DNA of 49,882 bases from Methanocellaceae archaeon UBA148. GTDB taxonomy: Archaea > Halobacteriota > UBA148. The position numbers and the translations under genes are program-made. Positions 40,379 through 48,189 of the stretch are shown in pieces (position 1 is the stretch's first letter; every line of letters starts with the position of its first letter). Location: the NCBI GenBank assembly GCA_002495885.1, contig DAHG01000072.1:5196-55077 (forward strand). The letters are read 5' to 3'. Under the pieces are notes generated by a model, which did not search any database, had not been told where the DNA came from, and was given only the letters and a program-made list of their open reading frames with translations.

Positions 40379-40573
40379 TCAATCCTCGAAAATGAATAAT
40401 TCGTCAATGGTGGTTTTTAAGGCCTTCGCAATATTGTGGGCTAATTTGAGCGAAGGATTGTATTTTCCTTTTTCCAAGAAGAGGATGGTCTCTCTCCGTG
40501 CTCCAACCATTTTGGCAAGATCCTCTTGGGTTAAATCGTACCGTGCTCTGAACTCCTTTATTCGGGTTTTCAT
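40379..40573 (-). CDS. XRE-family HTH transcriptional regulator
   Basis: A 64-aa Cro/CI-type regulator that is almost entirely one HTH domain: IKEFRARYDLTQEDLAKMVGARRETILFLEKGKYNPSLKLAHNIAKALKTTIDELF. It overlaps the DUF2178 membrane gene by 4 bp and is downstream of it. This XRE plus small-membrane-protein pairing recurs in archaea, and the twin palindromes upstream of the pair may be its operator. Confidence 0.9.
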   Translation of the reverse strand: MKTRIKEFRARYDLTQEDLAKMVGARRETILFLEKGKYNPSLKLAHNIAKALKTTIDELFIFED

Positions 40574-40980
40574 TTTGAATCCCCTTTTCTTGCCAGGTAT
40601 AGATAGGATGCCACAAAAACGAATGCTGAGACCAGTACTACAACTGCTGCAACATGATGACCTTCAAGCTCAATATTCCATATGATTCCAGCTAGTGGGT
40701 TGCTACCAACTGCACTCCACATTGCGGCGATAAAGCCATAATATCCTGCTTTATAACTGACTTGTACCAACCGTTCATCTGTAGCGGGCAATCCCTTATT
40801 TATATTTTTTAGCCTGTCCCACAATACAAAGGCCGCAAAAGCTACCAATGTTATGACTATTCCTGTTGATGCTATATCACTTAATTCGATATTTCCTGCA
40901 GATTTTACGAAAAAGGCCAGCGTCACTAGTACCGAAACTGCTATTCCAATGCCTGCAAAAATTCCGAGTTTATCTTTCAT
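40570..40980 (-). CDS. DUF2178-like four-helix membrane protein
   Basis: A 136-aa membrane protein with four predicted helices (IFAGIGIAVSVLVTLAFFV; TGIVITLVAFAAFVL; GYYGFIAAMWSAVG; HVAAVVVLVSAFVFVASYLYLA) and a short cytosolic loop containing LPATDERLVQVSYKAG. That loop motif is typical of the DUF2178 family encoded beside XRE regulators. ATG 40980 is chosen because AGAGGTG lies six to seven bases upstream; GTG 40989 is part of that site. Function unknown. Confidence 0.8.
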   Translation of the reverse strand: MKDKLGIFAGIGIAVSVLVTLAFFVKSAGNIELSDIASTGIVITLVAFAAFVLWDRLKNINKGLPATDERLVQVSYKAGYYGFIAAMWSAVGSNPLAGIIWNIELEGHHVAAVVVLVSAFVFVASYLYLARKGDSK

Positions 40981-41002
40981 ATTTTTCACCTCTTTTTATG
41001 TT

Positions 41003-41037
41003 AGTTAATGATAACTTTTTATTAGCTATCATTAGCT
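41003..41037 (-). promoter_or_regulatory. Twin 14-bp palindromic operator-like sites
   Basis: AGTTAATGATAACT (41003-41016) and AGCTATCATTAGCT (41024-41037) are inverted repeats with a 4-base core; the second, read on the other strand as AGCTAATGATAGCT, matches the first at 12 of 14 bases. Their centres are 21 bp apart, two helical turns. They overlap the AATAAAAAG TATA-like elements serving the minus-strand DUF2178-XRE pair. Confidence 0.65.
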
Positions 41038-41060
41038 TTTTATTATCTATTTTTAACATT

Positions 41061-41080
41061 ATGTTATGTATGTATAACAT
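41061..41080. repeat. 7-bp-armed inverted repeat
   Basis: ATGTTAT-GTATGT-ATAACAT lies 81 bp upstream of the DUF2178 start, beyond the twin operator sites. Possibly an additional regulatory site. Confidence 0.4.
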
Positions 41081-41453
41081 ATGGTATTTATCGTTTTTGG
41101 TTCTTTTTACTGCATAATTTTTTTGAGTGGTTTTGATTATACCACTGTGTACATGAGATTACGATTTCTGCCAGCCCATTTCAACTTGAATATAAAGGAA
41201 GTTTTGGAAAGAATAGATGGAAATTCCTGGCTAGGATTAAATAATCTAATGTAAAGAAACCTTCCATTTTTTGTACACGGACTAAAATCTGTCTCAGGAA
41301 AAACCTTCATTTGTACCCATTTTGTTTGAATTCTTTTAAGTTATCAATTTGGTAAATCTTTATATTCAGAATTGATGTATTTTGAAGATGGTTGGTATGT
41401 GGGCGGAAAGAAAACACTGTCTTAAATTTAAAATGGGTTAGGATTGGGGCAAT
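41081..41453. other. 373-bp AT-rich intergenic region
   Basis: No coding frame or RNA is recognised. A TATA-like AAATCTTTATATTC at about 41354-41367 could serve the zinc-ribbon gene at 41454. Confidence 0.35.
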
Positions 41454-41729
41454 ATGTTTAAGAAATGTCCTGGCGTTAGGAATATTTTGCGGCCAGATAT
41501 AATATTAAGAACATGTCCATCTTGCGGGGATGATGTGGAGTTTTTTAGCGATGAGATAGAGGTAGAGTGCTTTTCTTGTGGGAGAACGTTGCATAGAGAT
41601 GCCACCCCTTCGTGTATTAGTTGGTGTGAGTATGCATCAAAATGTATTGCAGACTTAGTGGAGAGAAAACTCATAACTCCATCTAGGGCAGAGGAACTTA
41701 TGAAGATGGCGAAGAAGATCCGTAAATAG
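41454..41729 (+). CDS. Small zinc-ribbon hypothetical protein
   Basis: A 91-aa protein with CPSCGDDVEFF and CFSCGRTLHRDA, a two-CxxC zinc ribbon, followed by PSCISWCEYASKC and a basic C-terminal helix (RAEELMKMAKKIRK). Similar small proteins occur in anaerobic archaea and bacteria without known function. GGATTGGGG precedes the ATG. Seven cysteines in all; metal or cofactor binding is likely. Confidence 0.75.
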   Translation: MFKKCPGVRNILRPDIILRTCPSCGDDVEFFSDEIEVECFSCGRTLHRDATPSCISWCEYASKCIADLVERKLITPSRAEELMKMAKKIRK

Positions 41730-41930
41730 ATTGCTTATCCATTTTATATTGTATACTAGCCTATTCAAACCCAGCTTATTCAAGCGTTTCACTTTTGAAA
41801 CCTTGTCGGGAAGTATTGGTTTTATAAATTTGAAGTAATTAATTGCCATACTTCAGCGTGCAAAAATCTAAAAAATACAATATTTACGCAGAGCATCCAT
41901 CTATACCGGAGCAAATTTTCCTCTTTTCTT

Positions 41931-42228
41931 TTATTCTGTTAGCTCCTCAACTTCTTTCCTACCCTCTTCTAATGCTTCTAATTGCTCTTCATCATCTTTT
42001 AATAGCAACGTTTGGAATTCCCCCCACGTGCTCCTTTTCCTCTCTTGCTATGCCCAAAAGGACTTTCTTAATGTCTTTGTTCTCGGTCCTAGCTGCCATT
42101 TGCTCATAGAGATTTATGGCATCGAGTTCTGCTATTACACCTGCTCTTAATATTTCTTTGTCCAAGTCTTCTTTTTTCACTCTTTCAAGGTTTATGGGTA
42201 TTTTTGATAGCATATTTTCAACTCTCAT
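41931..42228 (-). pseudogene. Encapsulated-ferritin-like (EncFtn) gene, frameshifted
   Basis: The protein starts MRVENMLSKIPINLERVKKEDLD and carries ELDAINLYEQMAARTENKDIKKVLLGIAREEKEHVG, the two-helix di-iron pattern of encapsulin-cargo ferritins. After this the frame as written ends within 14 codons, but dropping one base in the six-C run at 42020-42025 restores EFQTLLLKDDEEQLEALEEG...EVEELTE, the normal EncFtn ending at 41931. So one homopolymer indel truncates the gene. EncFtn oxidises iron inside encapsulin shells; no shell gene is in this window. A TATA-like TTATATAATATT lies about 30 bp upstream. Confidence 0.75.
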
Positions 42229-42612
42229 TTTCCTTTATATCCTAAAAAGAAATATTATATAAGAGTTTTGTGTTTCTTCTGATTTTCACTCCCCTGATTG
42301 GGTCATGTTCTTGGTCCACTAACTCATTTAATTCTATATTTGTTCTGCTTTGTCAAAACTGGGTTGATATATTTGAGCAGTGTCCTTCCGATTACAACAA
42401 ATCTCATGGGCATCCGATTATAATGCTTCTTACAGCCTAATGCTTGTTACAGCCTACAAATTTGTAATTTGCATACATGAACTACTGAAATCTATTTTTC
42501 TTCACCTGCAAGTAAAAATTTTTTTATTGTCTTAAGCCAAAATGCATCCAATCCCTGGAGAAAAATTATTCCCATCAAACATTTATAAGGTTAAATGATA
42601 ATGGTGGTTAAC
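42229..42612. other. Intergenic region with tandem 17-bp repeat
   Basis: Divergent promoter region: TATA for the minus-strand ferritin at about 42252-42263 and ATTTATAAGG (about 42581-42590) for the ACT-domain gene. Two adjacent 17-bp copies ATGCTTNTTACAGCCTA lie at 42423-42456. No gene is recognised. Confidence 0.45.
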
Positions 42613-43269
42613 ATGGAAGTCATCAATCTGATTTGCAAGGATGAACCTGGCGTATTAAGAGATGTATCTGGCACTGTAGCCAAACACAATGGCAATATCA
42701 AGTATGTTCAGTTGTTTATCATCGAACGGGGCACACATAAAGGAAATGCCTCGATATATATGGAGATCGATGTCGAGGAAGTGGCTACACTCATCTCTGA
42801 TCTGAATTCATTGGATTCTGTGCTAGAGGTTGAAACCACTCCATCCTTCCGTGATATCTATGGCTCTCGCGTTATAATCGTTGGTGGTGGAGCACAAGTC
42901 GCACAAGTAGCTATGGGTGCGATCAATGAGGCGGATCGACACAATATTCGGGGAGAAAGGATAAGCATCGATACCATCCCTCTTGTGGGGGAGGATTCTT
43001 TGGCGGATTCAGTAGCAGCTGTATCGCGCCTCCCTAGAGCTGAAATACTCATTTTAGCAGGTTCGTTGATGGGTGGGAGAATTACCAAAGAGGTTGAGAA
43101 GTTACGTGATGCAGGCATTCCAGTCATATCACTCAACATGGCTGGGAGCGTGCCGGATGCAGCAGATCTGGTTGTGACAGATCCTATTCAAGCGGGAACG
43201 TTTGCGGTGATGCATGTGGCCAAGACGGCTGAGTTCGATCTGAAGAGGGTCAAGGGGAGGAGATTTTAG
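42613..43269 (+). CDS. ACT-domain protein (DUF5612 type)
   Basis: A 218-aa protein: an N-terminal ACT domain (residues 1-75, MEVINLICKDEPGVLRDVSGTVAKHNGNI) that usually binds amino acids, then a DUF5612 domain with VIIVGGGAQVAQVAMGAINEADRHNIRGE and AEILILAGSLMGGRITKEVE, found in methanogens. It probably senses a small ligand; no reaction is known. ATG 42613 is chosen because the TATA box at 42581-42590 predicts transcription starting around 42610, though ATG 42595 and 42601 are also in frame. Its 3' end overlaps scpB tail-to-tail by 20 bp. Confidence 0.85.
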   Translation: MEVINLICKDEPGVLRDVSGTVAKHNGNIKYVQLFIIERGTHKGNASIYMEIDVEEVATLISDLNSLDSVLEVETTPSFRDIYGSRVIIVGGGAQVAQVAMGAINEADRHNIRGERISIDTIPLVGEDSLADSVAAVSRLPRAEILILAGSLMGGRITKEVEKLRDAGIPVISLNMAGSVPDAADLVVTDPIQAGTFAVMHVAKTAEFDLKRVKGRRF

Positions 43270-43750
43270 CTTCAAACATCTTTTTAATCGTTTCTGGGGC
43301 GTTTTTGTTCAGTTCAAAGTACTCCAAGAATGCGTCCGTAGTGCTGATTACATTCGTTCTCCCTTTTTTGGTGCTAACAATTAATCCCCTCCCTTCCAAC
43401 TCTGAGATGTGCGAATAGGCCTTATTACCTCTGATACCAATAACATCGGATTGTGTGATTGGCTGGTGGTATGCTATCACTGACAATGTTCTGAGTACCG
43501 GTGTGCTAAGGTCCTTAGGTGCTATTTTCTCTACACTTTCTGTATATTTCTGCTTAATCTGTATCAAGTATTTGTCATTGATCTTGATCAGCTCAAGCGC
43601 AGTATCCCTGGTTTTATATTCTTCGATGAGCGTTTGCATTATGCTGGAGACTTCTCCTGATGAACGGCCGATAAGTTCGGCTAATTCAGCCGTACCTAGT
43701 GCCCTACCTGTAGCGAAAAGGGCTGCCTCCAGAATTTTTTTATCATTCAT
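43250..43750 (-). CDS. scpB: Condensin subunit ScpB
   Basis: A 166-aa double winged-helix kleisin partner. Family segments: KKILEAALFATGRALGTAELAELIG and LSVIAYHQPITQSDVIGIRGNKAYSHISELEGRGLI. With SMC and ScpA it forms the complex that compacts and segregates chromosomes. ATG 43750 is taken rather than the upstream in-frame start at 43777, because it gives the usual N-terminus and a short 8-bp overlap with scpA. Confidence 0.93.
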   Translation of the reverse strand: MNDKKILEAALFATGRALGTAELAELIGRSSGEVSSIMQTLIEEYKTRDTALELIKINDKYLIQIKQKYTESVEKIAPKDLSTPVLRTLSVIAYHQPITQSDVIGIRGNKAYSHISELEGRGLIVSTKKGRTNVISTTDAFLEYFELNKNAPETIKKMFEAKISSP

Positions 43751-44411
43751 GTCTAAATTTAACGTATAGATCGCCAAATAGTTCTTTTTGCTCTAACCAG
43801 ATTTGCTTTCTATCTGCCATGAATAGCAATGGAACATATGTTCGAATGATGCATGAAGGCGTCCTCTCTTCAATCAGTTCATCGAACATGACACGATCTT
43901 GCTTTTGGAATTTTTTACTCAGCTTACCCATTATCGTTTGTATCATGCCCTCGATATCCTCTTCATGCGCGATCTTGAGCACATCTTCAGGGGTAGGCAT
44001 GCACTCCACTTTTATAAGCCGCCTCTTATTGCTTCGCTCCTTTCGATCCATTGCCTTTTTCAATTCTTCTATTAACTCACTAAGTGTCACAGGTCTCTTG
44101 GATTCTCTCCTTATCCTTGGGTGCAGGGAAGGATATTCATCCGTCTGGAAGTACTCGGGTTGGAAACCAAATAGCTCCCACTCAAAATCCTCATCCTCTT
44201 GCTTTTTGTCTACCAGTACTTCTGATTTCATGCGCAAGAGCATTGAAGCGTAGAGAAGGGTCCTACCAGATACTCTGAGGTCTAGCTGTTTGAGCTCCTC
44301 TAATTTTTTGAGAAACTTATCCGTTACCTCTATGATGTCGATGTTCCAAGGGTCAATCTCGCCTTTGGAAGCAAGCTCCACCAAGATCTCAACTGGCTCT
44401 ATCGTATCCAT
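43743..44411 (-). CDS. scpA: Condensin kleisin subunit ScpA
   Basis: A 222-aa kleisin bridging the SMC heads. Typical residues: PVEILVELASKGEIDPWNIDIIEVTDKFLKKL, SGRTLLYASMLLRMKSE in the N-terminal SMC-neck-binding part, and a C-terminal winged helix. It lies between smc and scpB on the same strand; the 21-bp gap after smc is filled with a GATA tetranucleotide repeat, leaving only a weak ribosome-binding site. Confidence 0.93.
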   Translation of the reverse strand: MDTIEPVEILVELASKGEIDPWNIDIIEVTDKFLKKLEELKQLDLRVSGRTLLYASMLLRMKSEVLVDKKQEDEDFEWELFGFQPEYFQTDEYPSLHPRIRRESKRPVTLSELIEELKKAMDRKERSNKRRLIKVECMPTPEDVLKIAHEEDIEGMIQTIMGKLSKKFQKQDRVMFDELIEERTPSCIIRTYVPLLFMADRKQIWLEQKELFGDLYVKFRHE

Positions 44412-44434
44412 CTCTATCTATCTATCTATCTATC
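44412..44434 (-). repeat. GATA tetranucleotide repeat between smc and scpA
   Basis: On the coding strand GATA is repeated five times, beginning at the smc stop (TGATAGATA...) and ending three bases before the scpA ATG. Change in copy number would alter the smc-scpA spacing. Confidence 0.85.
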
Positions 44435-47400
44435 AATTCAACATTACACCTGTTACGCTGGAGACATTATCTTCCTGCATCGTTACTCCTATGGTCCTAT
44501 CTGCGGATTCTATCATCGGTTTTCTTAGTGACACGACTATGAACTGTCCGTCTTTGGAAGCATCCTTTATCACTTTCGCTACCCTTTCCGCATTAGAGCC
44601 ATCCAGGTACATATCGATTTCATCAAACACATAGAAGGGGGAAGGTCTATGTTTTTGTATCGCTAAAATGAATGCCAGTGCAGTCAGGCTCTTCTCTCCT
44701 CCGGACAAAGCCTCCATGTGATGTATCGCCTTACCAGACGGTTCAGCCTTGATGGTTAAGCCTCCTGCGAACGGATCCTCCCAGTTCTCAAGTATTAGTT
44801 CTCCCTCGCCATCCGATAGTCGAGTGAACATATCCTTGAAATGCGCGTTGATTGCAAGAAAGTTCTCCATAAACGTATCTTTCTTCATCTGTTCATATTG
44901 TTTTATCCGGTTGAGGAGTTCATTCCGCTCCTCGGACAAAACATCTCTCTTTTTTTGGAGGTCCTGCTGACGATCTTGAACTTGTTCATATTCCTCTATA
45001 GCACGCATGTTTACCGGCTCTAATGCCGTCATCTCGCTTTCCAAGCTCACAATTTTTTCTTTTATGGAATTGCTTGGTGGGATATCTTTTACATCTTGTA
45101 TTCCTACAGAAATGATCTCCCTGTCGATATCGTTGAACTGTATCTGTAATTCCTCTCTAGTGGATTCAAGGGATTCTATCTTCACATCCACCAAGTCTAT
45201 ATTTCTCTGGACATCGCCCTTCTCTGTCTCAGCCTTAACTTGCTCGCTCAATGACTCATCTCTAATTTCACGTAGATCAGCTAATTCGGTTTCCAGTTCA
45301 TTCTTTCTGTCTTCCCCGATTTTTAGGTCCTTCTCAAACCCAACGATTTGATCCCTGTTCTCTTTTATCTTGGTGTTTAATAGGCCCTTTCTTTCCTCTA
45401 GCGAACTCAGTTTCTCCTTGTGCTCATCTACTCTTGATGCACAAAAGTCCCTTTCTATGTGCAGCGCACTCATTCTGACATCTATCTCACGTGCCCTGTC
45501 CTCCAACCGTCTGATCTCAGATTCTATTCTGTCAGACTCATTTGCCAGCGATGGTATCTCTGATCCCGCGAGTTCAGCTTCCAGCCCCTCGATTTCGCTT
45601 CCAAGAGCAGAAATTTTGTCATCGGCTTCTGCGATCGAAAGCTCTAGGGAAGCCATCTCATCTCCCAATCTTTTTCTCGCTGTTGATATGCTCCTGATTT
45701 CGTCCTCTTTTATCTTGATTAGCTCATTGTATCGATCTTTTAACTCCTCTCGATCCGCCAGCATCCTTTTCTTTCCAGCGATTTCAGTATCTATGTCTGT
45801 TGTACCCCTGCTAGTGGAGGATATCTGACTTTCGACGGCATCCATCTCCTCAATGCATTTTTGCCGTTTCGATTCATAGATTGTTATCTGTTCCACAAAC
45901 TCTCTCAGTTTATCCTCCTCTGTTGCAACGAACTTGAACCTCGATTTCGGAGCCGTGCCGCCAGTCATCGCACCGCTCTTCTCGATCAACTCTCCTTCAA
46001 TTGTCGCCATCCTTCTGGGCATCAATTCTCTCGCCGAATCCAGATCGCTAACCACGAGCGTATCCCCAAAAACATAGTAGAATGCTGCATTGAATTTAGG
46101 GTCGTATTCCACAAGATTTATCGCATAATCGATTACGCCTTTTTCCTTGACCTCTTTCAGCAGCCCAGGTCGTCGCATTTTATTCAGAGGCAAGAAGGTT
46201 GCCCTGCCTGAGCCGTCCGTCTTCAAAAACTCGATAGCACGCGTGGCATCCTCATCCGTGCTGACGACTATGCACTGCATTTTACTGCCAGCCGCGATCT
46301 CCAATGCTAACGCGTATTTTTCATCGACTTTGCCCAGTTCAGCGATCGTTCCATAGATGCCTGATAGCATGCGATCTTTTTTCGCGCTTAAAATTTTTTC
46401 AACCGCATGGTAATATCTCGTCTCTTCTGCCGCTTTTACTCTCGCTTCTGTCTTGGCATATTCTTGCTGGAGATTCCATAATTTGTTTTCTGCTTCGCTT
46501 AATTCTCTTTTTAGATCGAATTTTTTGCCTTCCAGATCGCTTTTGTAATCTGATTTCTTTTTAAGCTCCCCTTCAAGCTCTATAAGCTCTTCATGGATTT
46601 GTCTGATCTCGCTTTCAGTTTGATAAATGCGCTCCTCGGCGTTCGATATTTCTCTCTCGGCCCCGTTCACCTCGGCATCATTTCGCCTCATCTCATCGAG
46701 CAATCGATCCTTCGCTCTGAGTAATTCGTTTTTATCGTCTCTCCTCTGTTCTATCTGCTTTTTGAGCTCTACGAGACTATCACGTGTGCCGACAAATTTT
46801 GCATCCACCTTTGCGATTTTATCCTGAAGTAGGGCCAATGCCTCTCTTTTATCGCTCATCTCTGCGAGCAAGCCCCCCTTTCGAACCTCTTCTTCCCCCG
46901 CCTGGGCTGTCAGGCCCTCTATCTTGTGTTGTGTTTTGTCTATCTCGATGAACGTTCTCCTTCGTTCCTTCTCAAGCTCTTCTATTTCGTTTTGGGAAAA
47001 TTCGATGGCATTCTTGCAGAAAGTGATCTTACCCTGGAGATCCATGATCTCCTCTTTTATCTTGATCTGTTCGTCCTCCCCTTTCATCATGATTTGTTCG
47101 TTTAAAGTGCCTAATTTTTCCTCCAGCTTCGATATCCTGAATCTGATATCAGTTATCTCGCCTACCAAGCCGTCTTTCCTTGAATTTTGGATTTGCAGCT
47201 CTTTGATAACTTTTTTTAGCTTTCCGTTGACACTTTCCCGTTTTGCCAGTAGTGTGAATGCCTCATAACGACACTTTTCGTTCCGAAGCGCTTGATATTT
47301 GAGTGCCTGCTCTCTTTCCTCAGTCAATTGTTCCAGTCTGGAACTCACCTCAGAGAGGAGAATCTCAGCATGGTCTATGCGCTCTCTAACGGTTTCAAGC

Positions 47401-47942
47401 TCTTTTAAGGATCGCTCTTTTTTCTCATCGAATTCTGCGACACCTGCGATCTCATCTATGACTTTTCTCCGTTCTATGGGGCTCATGCTAATGGTCTTGG
47501 TGATGTCCCCTTGCACGACCACATTATAACCTTCTGGGAATATCTTGGACTTGGAGAGATATGTCCGAAGCTCGCTTAGGCTGCACGGCCTGTCGTTAAG
47601 ATAATAATTGCTGTAATAACCGGCTTCAGTCCGCTGAATCCTCCTCTTTACTTTGACCACATCCTGGTCGAGGGGAAATTCCCTGTCAGCATTATCAAAA
47701 TTGATGGTCACTTCTGCATGATCTGGATTTTTTCCATTAACATTGTATATGAGGTCTGTCAACCTTTCAGCCCTCATCATTTTGGAAGAGGATAAACCCA
47801 ATACGAAAAGGATGGCATCGATGATGTTTGACTTTCCACTACCATTGGGTCCAGATATGGTCGTGAAATCATCGAAAAAGGAAATCTTCACCCTTTTTCC
47901 AAAAGACTTAAAATTCCTGAGATCAATCTCTTTTATATGCAA
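44433..47942 (-). CDS. smc: Chromosome segregation ATPase SMC
   Basis: A 1169-aa SMC protein. Walker A SGPNGSGKSNI is near residue 31, the hinge (about 515-680, SGIYGTIAELGKVDEKYALALEIAAG) separates two long coiled coils, and the C-terminal head has the ABC signature LSGGEKSLTALAFILAI with Walker B FYVFDEIDMYLD. I choose TTG 47942 (MHIKEIDLRNFKSFGK): GGTGGGG lies six bases upstream and archaeal SMCs normally begin this way; GTG 47954 would lie inside that site. It heads the smc-scpA-scpB operon, with AAAATATATATG TATA-like bases near 47985. Confidence 0.95.
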   Translation of the reverse strand: MHIKEIDLRNFKSFGKRVKISFFDDFTTISGPNGSGKSNIIDAILFVLGLSSSKMMRAERLTDLIYNVNGKNPDHAEVTINFDNADREFPLDQDVVKVKRRIQRTEAGYYSNYYLNDRPCSLSELRTYLSKSKIFPEGYNVVVQGDITKTISMSPIERRKVIDEIAGVAEFDEKKERSLKELETVRERIDHAEILLSEVSSRLEQLTEEREQALKYQALRNEKCRYEAFTLLAKRESVNGKLKKVIKELQIQNSRKDGLVGEITDIRFRISKLEEKLGTLNEQIMMKGEDEQIKIKEEIMDLQGKITFCKNAIEFSQNEIEELEKERRRTFIEIDKTQHKIEGLTAQAGEEEVRKGGLLAEMSDKREALALLQDKIAKVDAKFVGTRDSLVELKKQIEQRRDDKNELLRAKDRLLDEMRRNDAEVNGAEREISNAEERIYQTESEIRQIHEELIELEGELKKKSDYKSDLEGKKFDLKRELSEAENKLWNLQQEYAKTEARVKAAEETRYYHAVEKILSAKKDRMLSGIYGTIAELGKVDEKYALALEIAAGSKMQCIVVSTDEDATRAIEFLKTDGSGRATFLPLNKMRRPGLLKEVKEKGVIDYAINLVEYDPKFNAAFYYVFGDTLVVSDLDSARELMPRRMATIEGELIEKSGAMTGGTAPKSRFKFVATEEDKLREFVEQITIYESKRQKCIEEMDAVESQISSTSRGTTDIDTEIAGKKRMLADREELKDRYNELIKIKEDEIRSISTARKRLGDEMASLELSIAEADDKISALGSEIEGLEAELAGSEIPSLANESDRIESEIRRLEDRAREIDVRMSALHIERDFCASRVDEHKEKLSSLEERKGLLNTKIKENRDQIVGFEKDLKIGEDRKNELETELADLREIRDESLSEQVKAETEKGDVQRNIDLVDVKIESLESTREELQIQFNDIDREIISVGIQDVKDIPPSNSIKEKIVSLESEMTALEPVNMRAIEEYEQVQDRQQDLQKKRDVLSEERNELLNRIKQYEQMKKDTFMENFLAINAHFKDMFTRLSDGEGELILENWEDPFAGGLTIKAEPSGKAIHHMEALSGGEKSLTALAFILAIQKHRPSPFYVFDEIDMYLDGSNAERVAKVIKDASKDGQFIVVSLRKPMIESADRTIGVTMQEDNVSSVTGVMLN

Positions 47943-48189
47943 GGCTAGCCCCACCCCTCTATATAATAATCAACCAAAGAGCATATATATTTTATGGTTC
48001 TTATAATGTTTTTTGACTTGCAGTAGGTTCTTAGTATTTTTGGGGGATTTTTCGTCTTGATGAAGAGGTCATTTGTAGTTCAAAAAGTAAAAAAGCACAT
48101 CAACCAAGTCGAAGGTTGGATAGTAAAACAATGATAAGAACCTCCCTATGGGTGGGTTTATATATAGTTAGTTAGGCGAAATACGCCGA

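Noticed and set aside
41454..41729. Assigning the small zinc-ribbon protein as a phosphohydrolase
   Set aside because: No HD or other catalytic motif is present; only cysteine pairs can be supported.
48060..48134. 24-codon frame starting MKRSFVVQKVKKH
   Set aside because: It faintly resembles the N-terminus of a methyltransferase-type protein but stops after 24 codons with no continuation in other frames; too short to support.
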